Below, in pieces: positions 25,787 through 35,279 of a stretch of 64,000 nucleotides of DNA. The translations under genes were made by a program, and so were the position numbers. Under the pieces are notes generated by a model. The model had not been told where the DNA came from and made no database searches. It saw only the letters and a list, made by a program, of their open reading frames with translations. The stretch is from JACVRW01 sp963812415 (GTDB lineage Bacteria; Actinomycetota; Thermoleophilia; Solirubrobacterales; Thermoleophilaceae): positions 1 to 64,000 of the forward strand of contig CAWEVH010000029.1 of assembly GCA_963812415.1 (NCBI GenBank), given 5' to 3'. Each line of letters begins with the position of its first letter. Position 1 is the first letter of the stretch.

Positions 25787-28700
25787 TCAGCGCTTCAGCG
25801 TGAGGGCGAGGCCGGCCTGGCGCTCGGCGCCGGAGGCGGCCCGGGCCAGCAGTCCGACCAGCACGCTGGCGCTACGCGCGCGCAGCAGCGGGCGGCGAGC
25901 GCTGCGCCGTACGCGGAGGATGGTGCGGGCGCCCTTCGGGCCGGAGCTCGAGGTGCCCGTTGCGATCTGGACCCTGCCCGAGCCGGCGCCGGACAGGCCG
26001 AGCCTGCGCGCCTCGCGGCGCGAGACCGTGACGCTGCCGGCGAGCGAGCACGATGCCGAGCAGGCCGTGATGACGGGCAGGCCGCCCCGCACGGTGCGGC
26101 GCAGCCGGCCGGCGCGGCGCAGGCTGAGCGGGCGGCTCACCACCATCGACCTGGCCCCCTCGGTTACCTCGACGCGCAGCTTCACGTCCGCGGCGGGCCG
26201 GGAGCGCAGGGCGGAGCGCGCCGCGCGGCTCAGGCGCAGGCGCAGGTGCGCGGTGCCATCTCTCGCCAGCGCGGCCGAGCCGGAGCCGAGTCTGACCGGC
26301 GCGGAGCCCACGCCGAGGCGGCGAGCGGTGCGCGCCGAAACCGACAGGCCGGCCTTGGCGGAGCAGCCCGCGGCGCACGAGACGAGCACGGTGAGCCTGC
26401 CCGCCAGTGCCGCGCGCAGATCTTCCTCGGCGGGCGCCATCAGCACGCTCGGCGGCGTCGGCGGGGTCGGGCCCACGGGGGCCTTGACGCCGAAGGTCGC
26501 GCTGTTGCTGACGCCGACGTGGCCGGCGGTGTCCTTCTGCTCCGCGTGCACCGTGTAGGGCCCGTCGGCGAGAGCGGGGGCGTCCACCGCCCAGGCGCCC
26601 GTGCCGGCGTCCCGCGGCACGAACAGCGTCTGCGCCGGAAGCCCGGAGGCGAGGGTGCCGTTGAAGAGCTTGACGGTGACCACCCCGTCGTCGCCCGGCA
26701 GGCGGCCCGCGCTCCCGGCGATCCGCGGCGTGGTGTCGGAGACCAGCGCGCCGGCCGCCGGCTCGGTCAGGGTCACGACCGGGGCCACCTCGTCGGCCGC
26801 GATCGTGAACGTGTGCGTGTTGCTGAGGCCGGTGTGCGAGGCGGCGTCCGTCTGTTCGGCCCGCACGGTGTAGACGCCGTCAGGCAGCGTCGCCGCGGTG
26901 ACCGACCAGGCACCCGTGCTCCCGTTCCGCGTCGTCGAGAGCGTCTGCGCCGCGGGACCCGAGGTGCCCGCTCCCGCGAAGATCTTCACCGTGACCGTCG
27001 CCGAGTCTCCGAAGGCCCGGCCCGCGGTGCCGGTGATGGCCGGCCGTGGCGTGAAGACCGTCGCGCCCGCCGCGGGCGCCCCTACGGTCACGAGCGGCGG
27101 CTCGGTGTCCACCGTCCACTCGGCCTCGGCGGGCGTCTCGTCCGGGTCGCCGTCGGCGTCGATCGCCCGCACCCGGAAGCTGTGCTCGCCCTCGGCAAGG
27201 TCCGTCAGGTTCTGCGGCGAGGAGCAGCCGCTGAAGGACGCGTTGTCGAGGCTGCACTCGAACGGCGGCGATCCGGGCGACTCCGTGGCGCTGAACTCGA
27301 AGCTCGCCTCGTCGCTCTCGACGAGGCCGGACGGGGCCGAGTCGAGCGTCGTCTGCGGGTTGCGCGCACACCGCGCCAGCCGGGTGTTCGTGCCCCACCC
27401 GGCGAGGGAGCCGGTGTCGTCCTCGTACAGGTCGCGCACGCGGAGCGTCCAGGTGCCGTCCGCCTCCTTGCCGTCGAAGCGCGAGAGCTGGTCGCGCTGC
27501 GGCCGGAAGCTGCCCGTGTAGGGCGGGGCGGCCGATGAGATGTTCACCGCCGCCTCGTCGTCGAAGACCGTCCCCGAGAAGTTGTTCCCGCCGTTGTCCG
27601 GCCCGCCCGGATGCTGGGCCAGGTTCACGGTGGTGCCGTCGGGACCGGTCACGTCGAGCCTGAGGTCGCCGACCCAGCCGTGCGTGATGCCGGAGATGCT
27701 CACGTCCAGGTCCTTGATCCGATCGCTGCTGGACGGCACGTTGATCGTGGACGTCACCCCTGTGGCGCTGTCGTCGGGGATCGCGATCGAGCCCCCGCTG
27801 GACGAGCGCGGGATCGCCGGCCCCGCGAACCCGGTGGGAAGCACGATGGGGATGTCCTCGGCGCCGCCCTCGGCCGTCGTCACGTTCAGCGTGGCCGTCA
27901 TGTCGGCCCCGCACGTCGCCCCCGCGGAGAGCTGTCCCATGTAGTCCGCCGCAGCCGTGGTGGTGGCGCCCGGGGCGGCGTTCGGATAGGTCGAGCTGTC
28001 CTGGCTGAAGCTCAGCTGCGGGACGTTCGCCATCGAGCCCGTGATGCTCGTGGCGCCCGCGTCGCCGTGGTTCCGCAGCGTCTCGCGCAGCGTGAACGAC
28101 TCGCCCGGCTCGAGCGCGGCGTCGTCGTCTCCGCCGGGCGCGTCATCGCTGAGCGTGCGCGACTCCTCCGCGAGCACCGGGGCGTCGGTCTCGTCGGCGT
28201 TCGAAACGACGAGCGCGAAGTCCTGATCGGTCGAGTCGCCGCTGCCGGGCACACCGTCGCCGCCGATGCCGGCGCCCACGACCTCGACGGCGATCCTGCC
28301 CGCCGCCCCCGCGGGCAGGTAGACGCTCTCGAGGTTGTTGCGAGGGTCGGCCGCGCCGCCGGGGATCGAGAGGCCGTCGGCGAGGACGTTGCCGCGATAG
28401 CGCCGGCCGCCGGCGGTCACGACCAGGTCGAGGTCGTTCACGAACGCGTCCGTGCTCGGGAGGCCCGGAGCGTCCGTCCAGGCGAGCGTGACCTTGACCG
28501 GCGCGCCCGAGTCCTGCACGTCGTAGGCGCGCGCGATGCTCTGCCCGCTCGCGTCGAGCAGGTCGGACTGGTCGTGGTACTCGCGCTCGGTCCCGTCGAG
28601 CACGGCGCCCAGGTTCAGGCGGCCCCAGCCCTGGTCGGCGTTCGGAGCGTTCGCGATCGGCCCGCCCTTGCCGGTGAGCCCGCCCGCGATGTCGGTGGCG

Positions 28701-30622
28701 GTGTTCACGAGCAGCGCCTTGGTGAGCGCCGGCGAGGGCGGCGTGCCGCCGCTGACCTCACGCGCGTACCAGTCGCGCATGAGCGCCGCCGCGCCGCTCA
28801 CGTGCGGGGCCGCCTGCGAGGTGCCGGAGATGACCGAGTAGAGCCCGCTCGTCCCGGCGAGCCACTTGGTGCACGTGCCACTCCCGCTGTAGGCGCCGTG
28901 CTGGGGCGCCGCGCCCACCACGTGCGTGCCGGGCGCAACGAGGTCGGGCTTGCGGCGCCCGTCGTCGGTGGGACCGCGGCCGGAGAAGTTGATGATGTCC
29001 TCGGGATCGTTCGCCTCGCTGTCGTCGACCCCGCAGCCGTCGTCCCCGCCGAGGGCGCGCACGCTCTCCGAGGCGCCGACGGTGATCACGTTCTTCGCCG
29101 TGCCGGGCGCGGTGATGCTCGCGTAGCCCTCGTTGCCGGCGCCGGTCACCCCGTCGCCGTCGTTGCCGGCCGTGAAGACCTCGACCATCTGCTGGTTGCC
29201 GGCGGTCCCCGGGGCCGCGTCGCGCACGAGCGCGTCGTACTCCGCCGACTCCGGGCCGTACTGCCCGGGCACCGAGATGCCCCAGGAGTTGTTCGAGATC
29301 CGCGCGCCCGCCGCGTAGGCGGTGGAGGTGAGGTTGGTGAAGGTGCCGACGAGCTCGAACTTGCCGTCGCAGGCGAAGATCTTCGACGCGCCCAGGCGGG
29401 CCCTCGGAGCCATGCCCATGCCGTGCCGGAAGCCGCTCCCGTCCACCCGCGTGGCGCCGGTCACGCCGAAGCCGGCGGCGATCGACGCGACGTTGGAGCC
29501 GTGCCCGGTGCAGTCACGGGCACCACCCGAGTCGAGCGTGTGGTTGTTCGCGTAGGTCACGCGGCTGGCGCCCGCCCCGAGGCCCTCCTGGCGGAAGTCC
29601 GAGTGGGCCGGGGCGGCCGCGTTGCCGCCGTCGAGTCCGGAGTCCGTGACGTCGATCGTGAAGTTGAACAGGCCGCTCGTCGCGAAGCCCTCGCCCTCGA
29701 GCCAGGACAGGTAGCCGGGTCCGCTGGGATTGTTGCCGGTGATGTTGCCGGCGGCGATCTGAGCCCCCCGCTCGTCGTGGAGCTCGGGCACCGCGTAGGG
29801 CGAGACGCCGATCACGCCCGGGTCGGCGGCGAGCTCGTCGACCAGCGACGCGTCGAGCCGGGCGAACTGCGTGCGCACCCCCGCCACGAGCGACGGGTCG
29901 CGCAGCTCGGGACCGGCGGCGGCCACGCGCCGGCGCGCCCCCTCGCCCGCTTCCCCGGCCACGGTCTGGACGGCCACCGCGCCGCCCGTCGCCGCCAGCT
30001 TGTCCTCGGGCCGCACGGGCGTGGCGGCCCGCACCCCCGCCGGGCCGCCCACGAGCGCCGCCACGCGCTCGAGCGCCGCGCCGCCGGCGTGCACGAGGTA
30101 TCCGTTCTGCGCCACGTAGTGCACGATCCGCGCGCCGGTTTCGCGAAGTCGCGCGAGCCACTCCTCCTTCACGGGACCCGCGAACTGCACCACCACGAGC
30201 GCTTCGTCCGGCTCGGGCGCATCCTTGCCCGCGAGCGAGGCGCGCGCGGCGGGATCGAAGCGCCTCCCCGGCAGCCTCACGCGCCGCAGGTCGTCGCGGC
30301 GGTAGCCGCCGGCGTCGCGCAGGGCGTCCTCGTCGGTGCCCGCCGCCTCGACCAGCGCGAAGGCCGGGTAGCGGGCGAGCACCCGCGCGTCCGCGCGCTC
30401 GAGCGCGAGCTCGCCGCGCGCGGTGTCCGGCACCACGAGCAGATGGGCGCCGCTGCCCGGGTCACCGGACTGGGCGCCGGCGAGCGAGGCAACGGCGAAC
30501 AGACCGCCGAGGACGGTCGCAAGTGCGACGAGTGATCGAAGGCCAGAGACGTCGATGCGGAGCCCTTTACCGCCGGAGGACGTCCCGTGCAGGGTAGCCA
30601 GCCGCTGGCGCGCGAACCGCAT
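25787..30622 (-). CDS. Giant secreted subtilase (S8) with P-domain and Ig-like repeats
   Basis: The 1,611-residue product starts at ATG 30622 behind GGGAGG and has a signal segment (SLVALATVLGGLFAVASLAG). After a prodomain the catalytic triad appears in DVTDSGLDGG (Asp about 327), DCTGHGSNVASIA (His about 374) and SGTSQAAPHVSGAAALM (Ser about 602). A proprotein-convertase P-like domain follows (DLDVSISGITHGWVGDLRLD, then WTLRVRDLYEDDTGSLAGWG). Then come two Ig-like bacterial repeats (PAAGATVFTPRPAITGTAGR and PAAGALVSDTTPRIAGSAGR). The C-terminus has two cysteine-bearing Arg/Ser-rich beta modules (VSCAAGCSAKAGLSVS, TACSASCSLAGSVTVS). It is an extracellular protease that may bind the cell surface. 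Confidence 0.9.
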   Translation of the reverse strand: MRFARQRLATLHGTSSGGKGLRIDVSGLRSLVALATVLGGLFAVASLAGAQSGDPGSGAHLLVVPDTARGELALERADARVLARYPAFALVEAAGTDEDALRDAGGYRRDDLRRVRLPGRRFDPAARASLAGKDAPEPDEALVVVQFAGPVKEEWLARLRETGARIVHYVAQNGYLVHAGGAALERVAALVGGPAGVRAATPVRPEDKLAATGGAVAVQTVAGEAGEGARRRVAAAGPELRDPSLVAGVRTQFARLDASLVDELAADPGVIGVSPYAVPELHDERGAQIAAGNITGNNPSGPGYLSWLEGEGFATSGLFNFTIDVTDSGLDGGNAAAPAHSDFRQEGLGAGASRVTYANNHTLDSGGARDCTGHGSNVASIAAGFGVTGATRVDGSGFRHGMGMAPRARLGASKIFACDGKFELVGTFTNLTSTAYAAGARISNNSWGISVPGQYGPESAEYDALVRDAAPGTAGNQQMVEVFTAGNDGDGVTGAGNEGYASITAPGTAKNVITVGASESVRALGGDDGCGVDDSEANDPEDIINFSGRGPTDDGRRKPDLVAPGTHVVGAAPQHGAYSGSGTCTKWLAGTSGLYSVISGTSQAAPHVSGAAALMRDWYAREVSGGTPPSPALTKALLVNTATDIAGGLTGKGGPIANAPNADQGWGRLNLGAVLDGTEREYHDQSDLLDASGQSIARAYDVQDSGAPVKVTLAWTDAPGLPSTDAFVNDLDLVVTAGGRRYRGNVLADGLSIPGGAADPRNNLESVYLPAGAAGRIAVEVVGAGIGGDGVPGSGDSTDQDFALVVSNADETDAPVLAEESRTLSDDAPGGDDDAALEPGESFTLRETLRNHGDAGATSITGSMANVPQLSFSQDSSTYPNAAPGATTTAAADYMGQLSAGATCGADMTATLNVTTAEGGAEDIPIVLPTGFAGPAIPRSSSGGSIAIPDDSATGVTSTINVPSSSDRIKDLDVSISGITHGWVGDLRLDVTGPDGTTVNLAQHPGGPDNGGNNFSGTVFDDEAAVNISSAAPPYTGSFRPQRDQLSRFDGKEADGTWTLRVRDLYEDDTGSLAGWGTNTRLARCARNPQTTLDSAPSGLVESDEASFEFSATESPGSPPFECSLDNASFSGCSSPQNLTDLAEGEHSFRVRAIDADGDPDETPAEAEWTVDTEPPLVTVGAPAAGATVFTPRPAITGTAGRAFGDSATVTVKIFAGAGTSGPAAQTLSTTRNGSTGAWSVTAATLPDGVYTVRAEQTDAASHTGLSNTHTFTIAADEVAPVVTLTEPAAGALVSDTTPRIAGSAGRLPGDDGVVTVKLFNGTLASGLPAQTLFVPRDAGTGAWAVDAPALADGPYTVHAEQKDTAGHVGVSNSATFGVKAPVGPTPPTPPSVLMAPAEEDLRAALAGRLTVLVSCAAGCSAKAGLSVSARTARRLGVGSAPVRLGSGSAALARDGTAHLRLRLSRAARSALRSRPAADVKLRVEVTEGARSMVVSRPLSLRRAGRLRRTVRGGLPVITACSASCSLAGSVTVSRREARRLGLSGAGSGRVQIATGTSSSGPKGARTILRVRRSARRPLLRARSASVLVGLLARAASGAERQAGLALTLKR

Positions 30623-30637
30623 CTATCCTCCCGCGCG

Positions 30638-31189
30638 GTGCAGCGCTCCGCCCTCATCGTGCTCGATCTCCAGAAGGCGTTCGACGATCCCGCCTGGGGC
30701 ACTCGCAACAACCCGGACTGCGAGCCCAACGTCGGCGCGCTGATCGAGGCCTGGCGCGAGCGCGGCGAGCCGGTGGTGTTCGTCCGCCACGACGGGCTCG
30801 AGGAGGAGTCCCCCTACCACACGCTGGGCCGCGACCACCCCGGGAACGCCTTCAAGGACGTGCTCACGGGCGAGCCCGACCTGCTCGTGACCAAGCACGT
30901 GAACTCCGCCTTCCACGGCACTCCCGACCTGGCGGCCTGGCTGCGCGAGAACGACGTCGGCGCGATCACCGTCTGCGGCATCCAGACGCAGATGTGCTGC
31001 GAGACGACGGCGCGGGTCGGCGCCAACCTCGGCTTCGACATGACGTTCGCGATCGACGCCACCCACACGTTCGATCTTCCCGCCTACGGTGGCGGCATCC
31101 TGCGTGCCGACGAGGTGGCACGCGTCACGGCCTCGAACCTCGATCCCGAGTTCGGGCGCGTCGCCACCACGGCGGAGCTCACCGGCTGA
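30638..31189 (+). CDS. Isochorismatase-family cysteine hydrolase
   Basis: The product of about 183 residues has the family core: ALIVLDLQKAF with the catalytic Asp, LVTKHVNSAFHGTPDL with the Lys, and GIQTQMCCETTARVG with the nucleophile Cys. Members hydrolyse amides or isochorismate; the substrate is unknown. GTG 30638 gives the usual start, but GTG 30587 has the better ribosome binding site (GGAGG, 9 nt upstream) and would overlap the divergent protease start. It is tightly divergent from the subtilase. Confidence 0.85.
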   Translation: MQRSALIVLDLQKAFDDPAWGTRNNPDCEPNVGALIEAWRERGEPVVFVRHDGLEEESPYHTLGRDHPGNAFKDVLTGEPDLLVTKHVNSAFHGTPDLAAWLRENDVGAITVCGIQTQMCCETTARVGANLGFDMTFAIDATHTFDLPAYGGGILRADEVARVTASNLDPEFGRVATTAELTG

Positions 31190-31205
31190 AGCCGGGCGGC
31201 GCCTC

Positions 31206-31622
31206 CTAGGGCTGGGTGTCCGCACCGGTCCCGTCGTCGTCGAGGACCCTCGGACCTCCGCGCCCCGACCCGCCGGGCCGGTGCACGAGCTCGCAGGAGC
31301 GGAGGCGGTCTAGCCGGTCCGCCGTGCAGATGTCCGCCCCGCGACCGCCCACCACGAGGTCGCGCCGGCCGTCGCGCGAGTAGATCCGATCCTGACCGCG
31401 GCCGCCGTGGACGCGGTCGCGTCCACGCTGGCCGTTGATGCGGTCGTGCCCGCGCAGTCCCCGGATCAAGTCGCGTCCGCGGGTGCCGCTCAGGGCATCG
31501 GCGTGGCGGGAGCCGCGCATCTTGTGCCAGCCGTCGCCGGGCTTCGCGCCGCCCGCAGGGGCGAGCGCACCGAGCAGAACGGCGAGCGCGCAGACGACGA
31601 GCGTCGGGCGGAGGGGGCGCAC
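31206..31622 (-). CDS. Small secreted RTX-like repeat protein, Arg-rich
   Basis: The 138-residue product has a signal peptide (PTLVVCALAVLLGALAPAGG) and about five 9-residue repeats of the G-x-R-G-x-D-x-I/V type (TRGRDLIRGLRGHDRINGQR, GRDRVHGGRGQDRIYSRDG). Canonical RTX calcium repeats read GGxGxDxUx; here one Gly is usually Arg, which would weaken calcium binding and makes the protein basic. Two cysteines near the C-terminus could close it. It is convergent with the isochorismatase gene. Confidence 0.7.
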   Translation of the reverse strand: MRPLRPTLVVCALAVLLGALAPAGGAKPGDGWHKMRGSRHADALSGTRGRDLIRGLRGHDRINGQRGRDRVHGGRGQDRIYSRDGRRDLVVGGRGADICTADRLDRLRSCELVHRPGGSGRGGPRVLDDDGTGADTQP

Positions 31623-31684
31623 TCCCTCTCTATCGGGCGAAACGGGCTTTCCCTTGACCGCCCGGCGCCGGCTGCGCCGCCGTG

Positions 31685-31772
31685 CGCGAGGGGCCGGGCT
31701 CGGCCCGGACCGGAGCGATCGGCTCAGACGCGAGGGGCCGGGCTCGGCCCGGACCGGAGCGATGGACTCAGA
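31685..31772 (-). repeat. Two tandem 44-bp hairpin repeats (likely terminators)
   Basis: A 44-bp unit (31685-31728 and 31729-31772) is repeated with two changes. Each holds GGGCCG-GGCT-CGGCCC, a 6-bp GC stem with 4-nt loop. They begin at the stop of the 31768-32040 gene on the minus strand and so could end that operon. Confidence 0.6.
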
Positions 31773-32036
31773 CGCGAACGGTCTGCTCGGAGACGGCCTC
31801 CACGACCTCTTCCTCCTCGAGGCCGCGCTGGTCCTCGTCCCGCGCGCACACCACGTTGAACTCGCCGGTCCCGAGCTCCGCGTTCCCCCTGATCGGCAGG
31901 CCCCGAATGGTGTCCCAGCCGAGCCGCTCGACCTCGAACGGGTTCATCTCGATCGCAACCGCGGGGAACTCGCAGTTGCGGTTGTGCTGGTCGATGGCGT
32001 TGGAGATGACCTCGAGGTTCTTGGCTTCGGATGAGC

Positions 32037-32040
<4 letters not shown>
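31768..32040 (-). CDS. Conserved small protein behind the sugar-nucleotide epimerase, function unknown
   Basis: The 90-residue acidic protein (LEVISNAIDQHNRNCEFPAV, EMNPFEVERLGWDTIRGLPI, then a Glu-rich tail) overlaps the end of the UDP-glucuronate decarboxylase gene by ATGA and is surely co-translated with it. It has one cysteine and no transmembrane segment. I do not recognise a described domain, but sequence character and coupling show it is a real gene. Confidence 0.75.
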
Positions 32041-32987
<947 letters not shown>

Positions 32988-33027
32988 CGCGGGCAGACTA
33001 GCGTGAGGCTGCCGGCCGGAGCGGCGC

Positions 33028-33216
33028 CTACGCGTCCGCAGGCGGGATCTGGGGCTCCGGATGGAGCGGCTCCTCCGGCGTCTCCGGACCGCGCGGATCG
33101 GGCACCGGGGCGTCCGGCGGATCGGGGTCCGGCACCGTCGGTCCGGGCGGGCCACCGGGCTGGTCGGGGGTGGGCGGCTGCGGCACCTCGGCGCGCCGGG
33201 CGGCGAGCATCTGCAC
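33028..33216 (-). CDS. Proline/aspartate-rich small protein
   Basis: The 62-residue frame MQMLAARRAEVPQPPTPDQP, then PGPTVPDPDPPDAPVPDP, starts at GTG 33216 with GAGGAGG 5 nt upstream, a much better site than chance. Proline makes up over a third of it. It has no membrane segment and is likely disordered. It lies just upstream of the sugar-nucleotide gene on the same strand. Confidence 0.45.
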   Translation of the reverse strand: MQMLAARRAEVPQPPTPDQPGGPPGPTVPDPDPPDAPVPDPRGPETPEEPLHPEPQIPPADA

Positions 33217-33376
33217 GGGCGGCCTCCTCAGGTCGAGATCGCGGAGCTACGCCTCTACCCGGAGCCCGCCTCACGAACCCGGCCCGCCACCGATGAATCC
33301 CGGCCGCGGCTGCGGTCTAAGGTGCAGCTGACCTCAGTCGGGCTCCCCGCCCGCAGGACGAAAGGACGCACCACCA

Positions 33377-33862
33377 ATGCAGCAGCGGATCGTGACAAAC
33401 CTGTGGTTCGACACCGAGGCCGAGGAGGCCGCCGACTTCTACACGTCCGTCTTCAAGAACTCACGCGTGGTGAGCCGGAGCCACTACCCCGAGGGCGCCC
33501 CGCGCGAGGCCGGCATGGTCATGACGGTGGACTTCGAGCTCGACGGCCAGCGCTTCGTCGGCATCAACGGCGGTCCGGAGTTCACGTTCGACGAGGCCAT
33601 CTCGCTCCAGATCAACTGCGAGGACCAGGCCGAGGTCGACTACTACTGGGAGCGGCTCTCCGAGGGCGGCTCGGAGGGACCCTGCGGCTGGCTCAAGGAC
33701 CGCCACGGCCTGTCCTGGCAGGTCGTGCCGACCGGCATGGACGAGCTGTTCTCCGATCCCGACCCGAAGCGGGCGGAGCGGGCAATGCAGGCCATGCTCG
33801 GAATGAGCAAGATCGACATCGCCGCGCTCCGGAGCGCCGCCGACGGCGTGCCCGCCGCCTGA
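33377..33862 (+). CDS. VOC-superfamily protein (PhnB/3-demethylubiquinone-methyltransferase-like fold)
   Basis: The 161-residue protein begins MQQRIVTNLWFDTEAEEAAD and shows the family's NLWFDxxAEEAAxFY start, FKNSRVVSRSHYPEGAPREA, VMTVDFELDGQRFVGINGGP, EAISLQINCEDQAEVDYYWE, LSEGGSEGPCGWLKDRHGLS and WQVVPTGMDELFSD. These are small metal-binding fold proteins without proven activity; the old methyltransferase name is misleading. It is monocistronic, with GGACGAAAGGACG before the start. Confidence 0.85.
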   Translation: MQQRIVTNLWFDTEAEEAADFYTSVFKNSRVVSRSHYPEGAPREAGMVMTVDFELDGQRFVGINGGPEFTFDEAISLQINCEDQAEVDYYWERLSEGGSEGPCGWLKDRHGLSWQVVPTGMDELFSDPDPKRAERAMQAMLGMSKIDIAALRSAADGVPAA

Positions 33863-33875
33863 GCGGTGCGCCCGC

Positions 33876-35138
33876 CTACTGGGCCGCCTTGACGGTCTGG
33901 TCGAAGACCAGCTCGCCGTCCTCGACCCGGTAGACCCCGTAATCGGTGATGGTCGTGTCGCCGTTCTCGTCGATGTCATAGGTGCCGAGCACCGACTCAC
34001 GACCCTTCGTCTCGAACAGCGCGTCGATCATCGCCTGTCGGTCGGAGCAGTCCGGGCCGAGCCGCTTGCAGGTGTCGAGCACCAGCGTCATCGCCTCGTA
34101 CCCGTAGATGGCGTACGGATCGACGCTCGAGACGTCGTACTTCTGCTTGTACTCGTCGAAGAAGCGCTGGCCGTCGGGCGGATACTGGTCCGGCGACAGC
34201 GTGGCCACCGTCACCTTGACCTTGTCCGCCACGTCGGCCGGGATCCCGCCCTCGCCGGTGACGAAGAACTCGGGGTTCGACACGCCGTCGGGCCCGTAGA
34301 GCTTGGCGTCCGGGATCGCCGCCGAGACGTCCTTGAAGAGCTGGACCGCGCCATTTGGCGTGACCCCGGCGAACACGAAGCAGTCCACGTTCTTGCTCTT
34401 CAGGCTGGACGCCTGGGAGCGGAAGTTCGGAGCCTTCGGATCGATGCCCTCGCTGGTCGCGACGTCGACGCCCTGCTCCTTCGCGGAGGCCTCGATGTTC
34501 TCGGCGAGGCCCGCGCCGTAGACCTCCTTGTCGTTCAGGATCGCCGCGTTCGTGCAGCCGTCCTCCGCCATCACGGTGGCCAGAGCGGCGCCCTGGATGG
34601 TGTCCTTGGGCACGATCCGCAGGTAGTGGCGCGTGCCGGACGGGTAGTACTTGCCGGGCTCGCCCTCCTCGGCGCCGGGCTCGTCGGAGGTCAGGCCCAC
34701 GGCGGTGTTCGCCGGGCTGACCTGGGCGATCGGCACCTCGTTCAGGATCGGGATCGAGATCGCGCTCGCGCCCGAGTTGAACTCGCCGATGTAGGCGATC
34801 GCGCTCTCGTCCTGCGCCACCCTGCGCGCGTTGGCCGAGGCGGCCTCGGGCGTCCAGTTGCCGGCCTGCGCGGTCGAGTCGTCGAGCGAGGTGTACTTCA
34901 CCGTCGTCTGGCCGGCCTTGCCGCCGGCCTGCTCGAGCGCCAGCTTGACCCCGTTCACCAGCGCCAGGGTCTGGAGCCGCTGCGCCCCCTGGAGGGGCAG
35001 CGACGAGTACACGTTGACCGTGCTGGCGCCGCTCTGACCGGACTCGTCGCCATCGTCGTCGTCGTCTCCGCAGGCCGCGAGGCCCGTGAGCAGGATCAGG
35101 GCCGACGTCAGGCCGGCCAGCATGGTGCGACGCTTCAT
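33876..35138 (-). CDS. Branched-chain amino-acid ABC transporter substrate-binding lipoprotein
   Basis: The 420-residue protein starts at ATG 35138 (GGGAGAG upstream). A lipobox (LTGLAAC) is followed by an acidic stretch (GDDDDDGDESG) and a periplasmic-binding type I domain: VNVYSSLPLQGAQRLQTLAL, VNGVKLALEQAGGKAGQTTV, IGEFNSGASAISIPILNEVP and TNAAILNDKEVYGAGLAENI. LivK-type proteins bind Leu/Ile/Val, amides or other small molecules. No permease or ATPase genes are adjacent, so its partners are elsewhere or it serves as a receptor. Confidence 0.85.
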   Translation of the reverse strand: MKRRTMLAGLTSALILLTGLAACGDDDDDGDESGQSGASTVNVYSSLPLQGAQRLQTLALVNGVKLALEQAGGKAGQTTVKYTSLDDSTAQAGNWTPEAASANARRVAQDESAIAYIGEFNSGASAISIPILNEVPIAQVSPANTAVGLTSDEPGAEEGEPGKYYPSGTRHYLRIVPKDTIQGAALATVMAEDGCTNAAILNDKEVYGAGLAENIEASAKEQGVDVATSEGIDPKAPNFRSQASSLKSKNVDCFVFAGVTPNGAVQLFKDVSAAIPDAKLYGPDGVSNPEFFVTGEGGIPADVADKVKVTVATLSPDQYPPDGQRFFDEYKQKYDVSSVDPYAIYGYEAMTLVLDTCKRLGPDCSDRQAMIDALFETKGRESVLGTYDIDENGDTTITDYGVYRVEDGELVFDQTVKAAQ

Positions 35139-35279
35139 TCGCTCTCCCATCTCGATTCGCAGCGAGAGGGTTCAGCGGGCGGGCCCCTCAAGCAAGTCGG
35201 ATTCCTGCTGGCACCGATCGCAACGGGCGCTTAACCGACTCAAGCTCGCCTCCATGTTCGCGGGGGGTAGGTTGACCGG

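Noticed and set aside
27611..30535. 974-residue open frame opposite the subtilase
   Set aside because: It is an Arg/Gly/His-rich mirror of a strong coding sequence in GC-rich DNA with no motif of its own.
33876..35138. Complete branched-chain amino-acid transporter locus
   Set aside because: Only the substrate-binding lipoprotein is present; neighbours are LysR and VOC genes.
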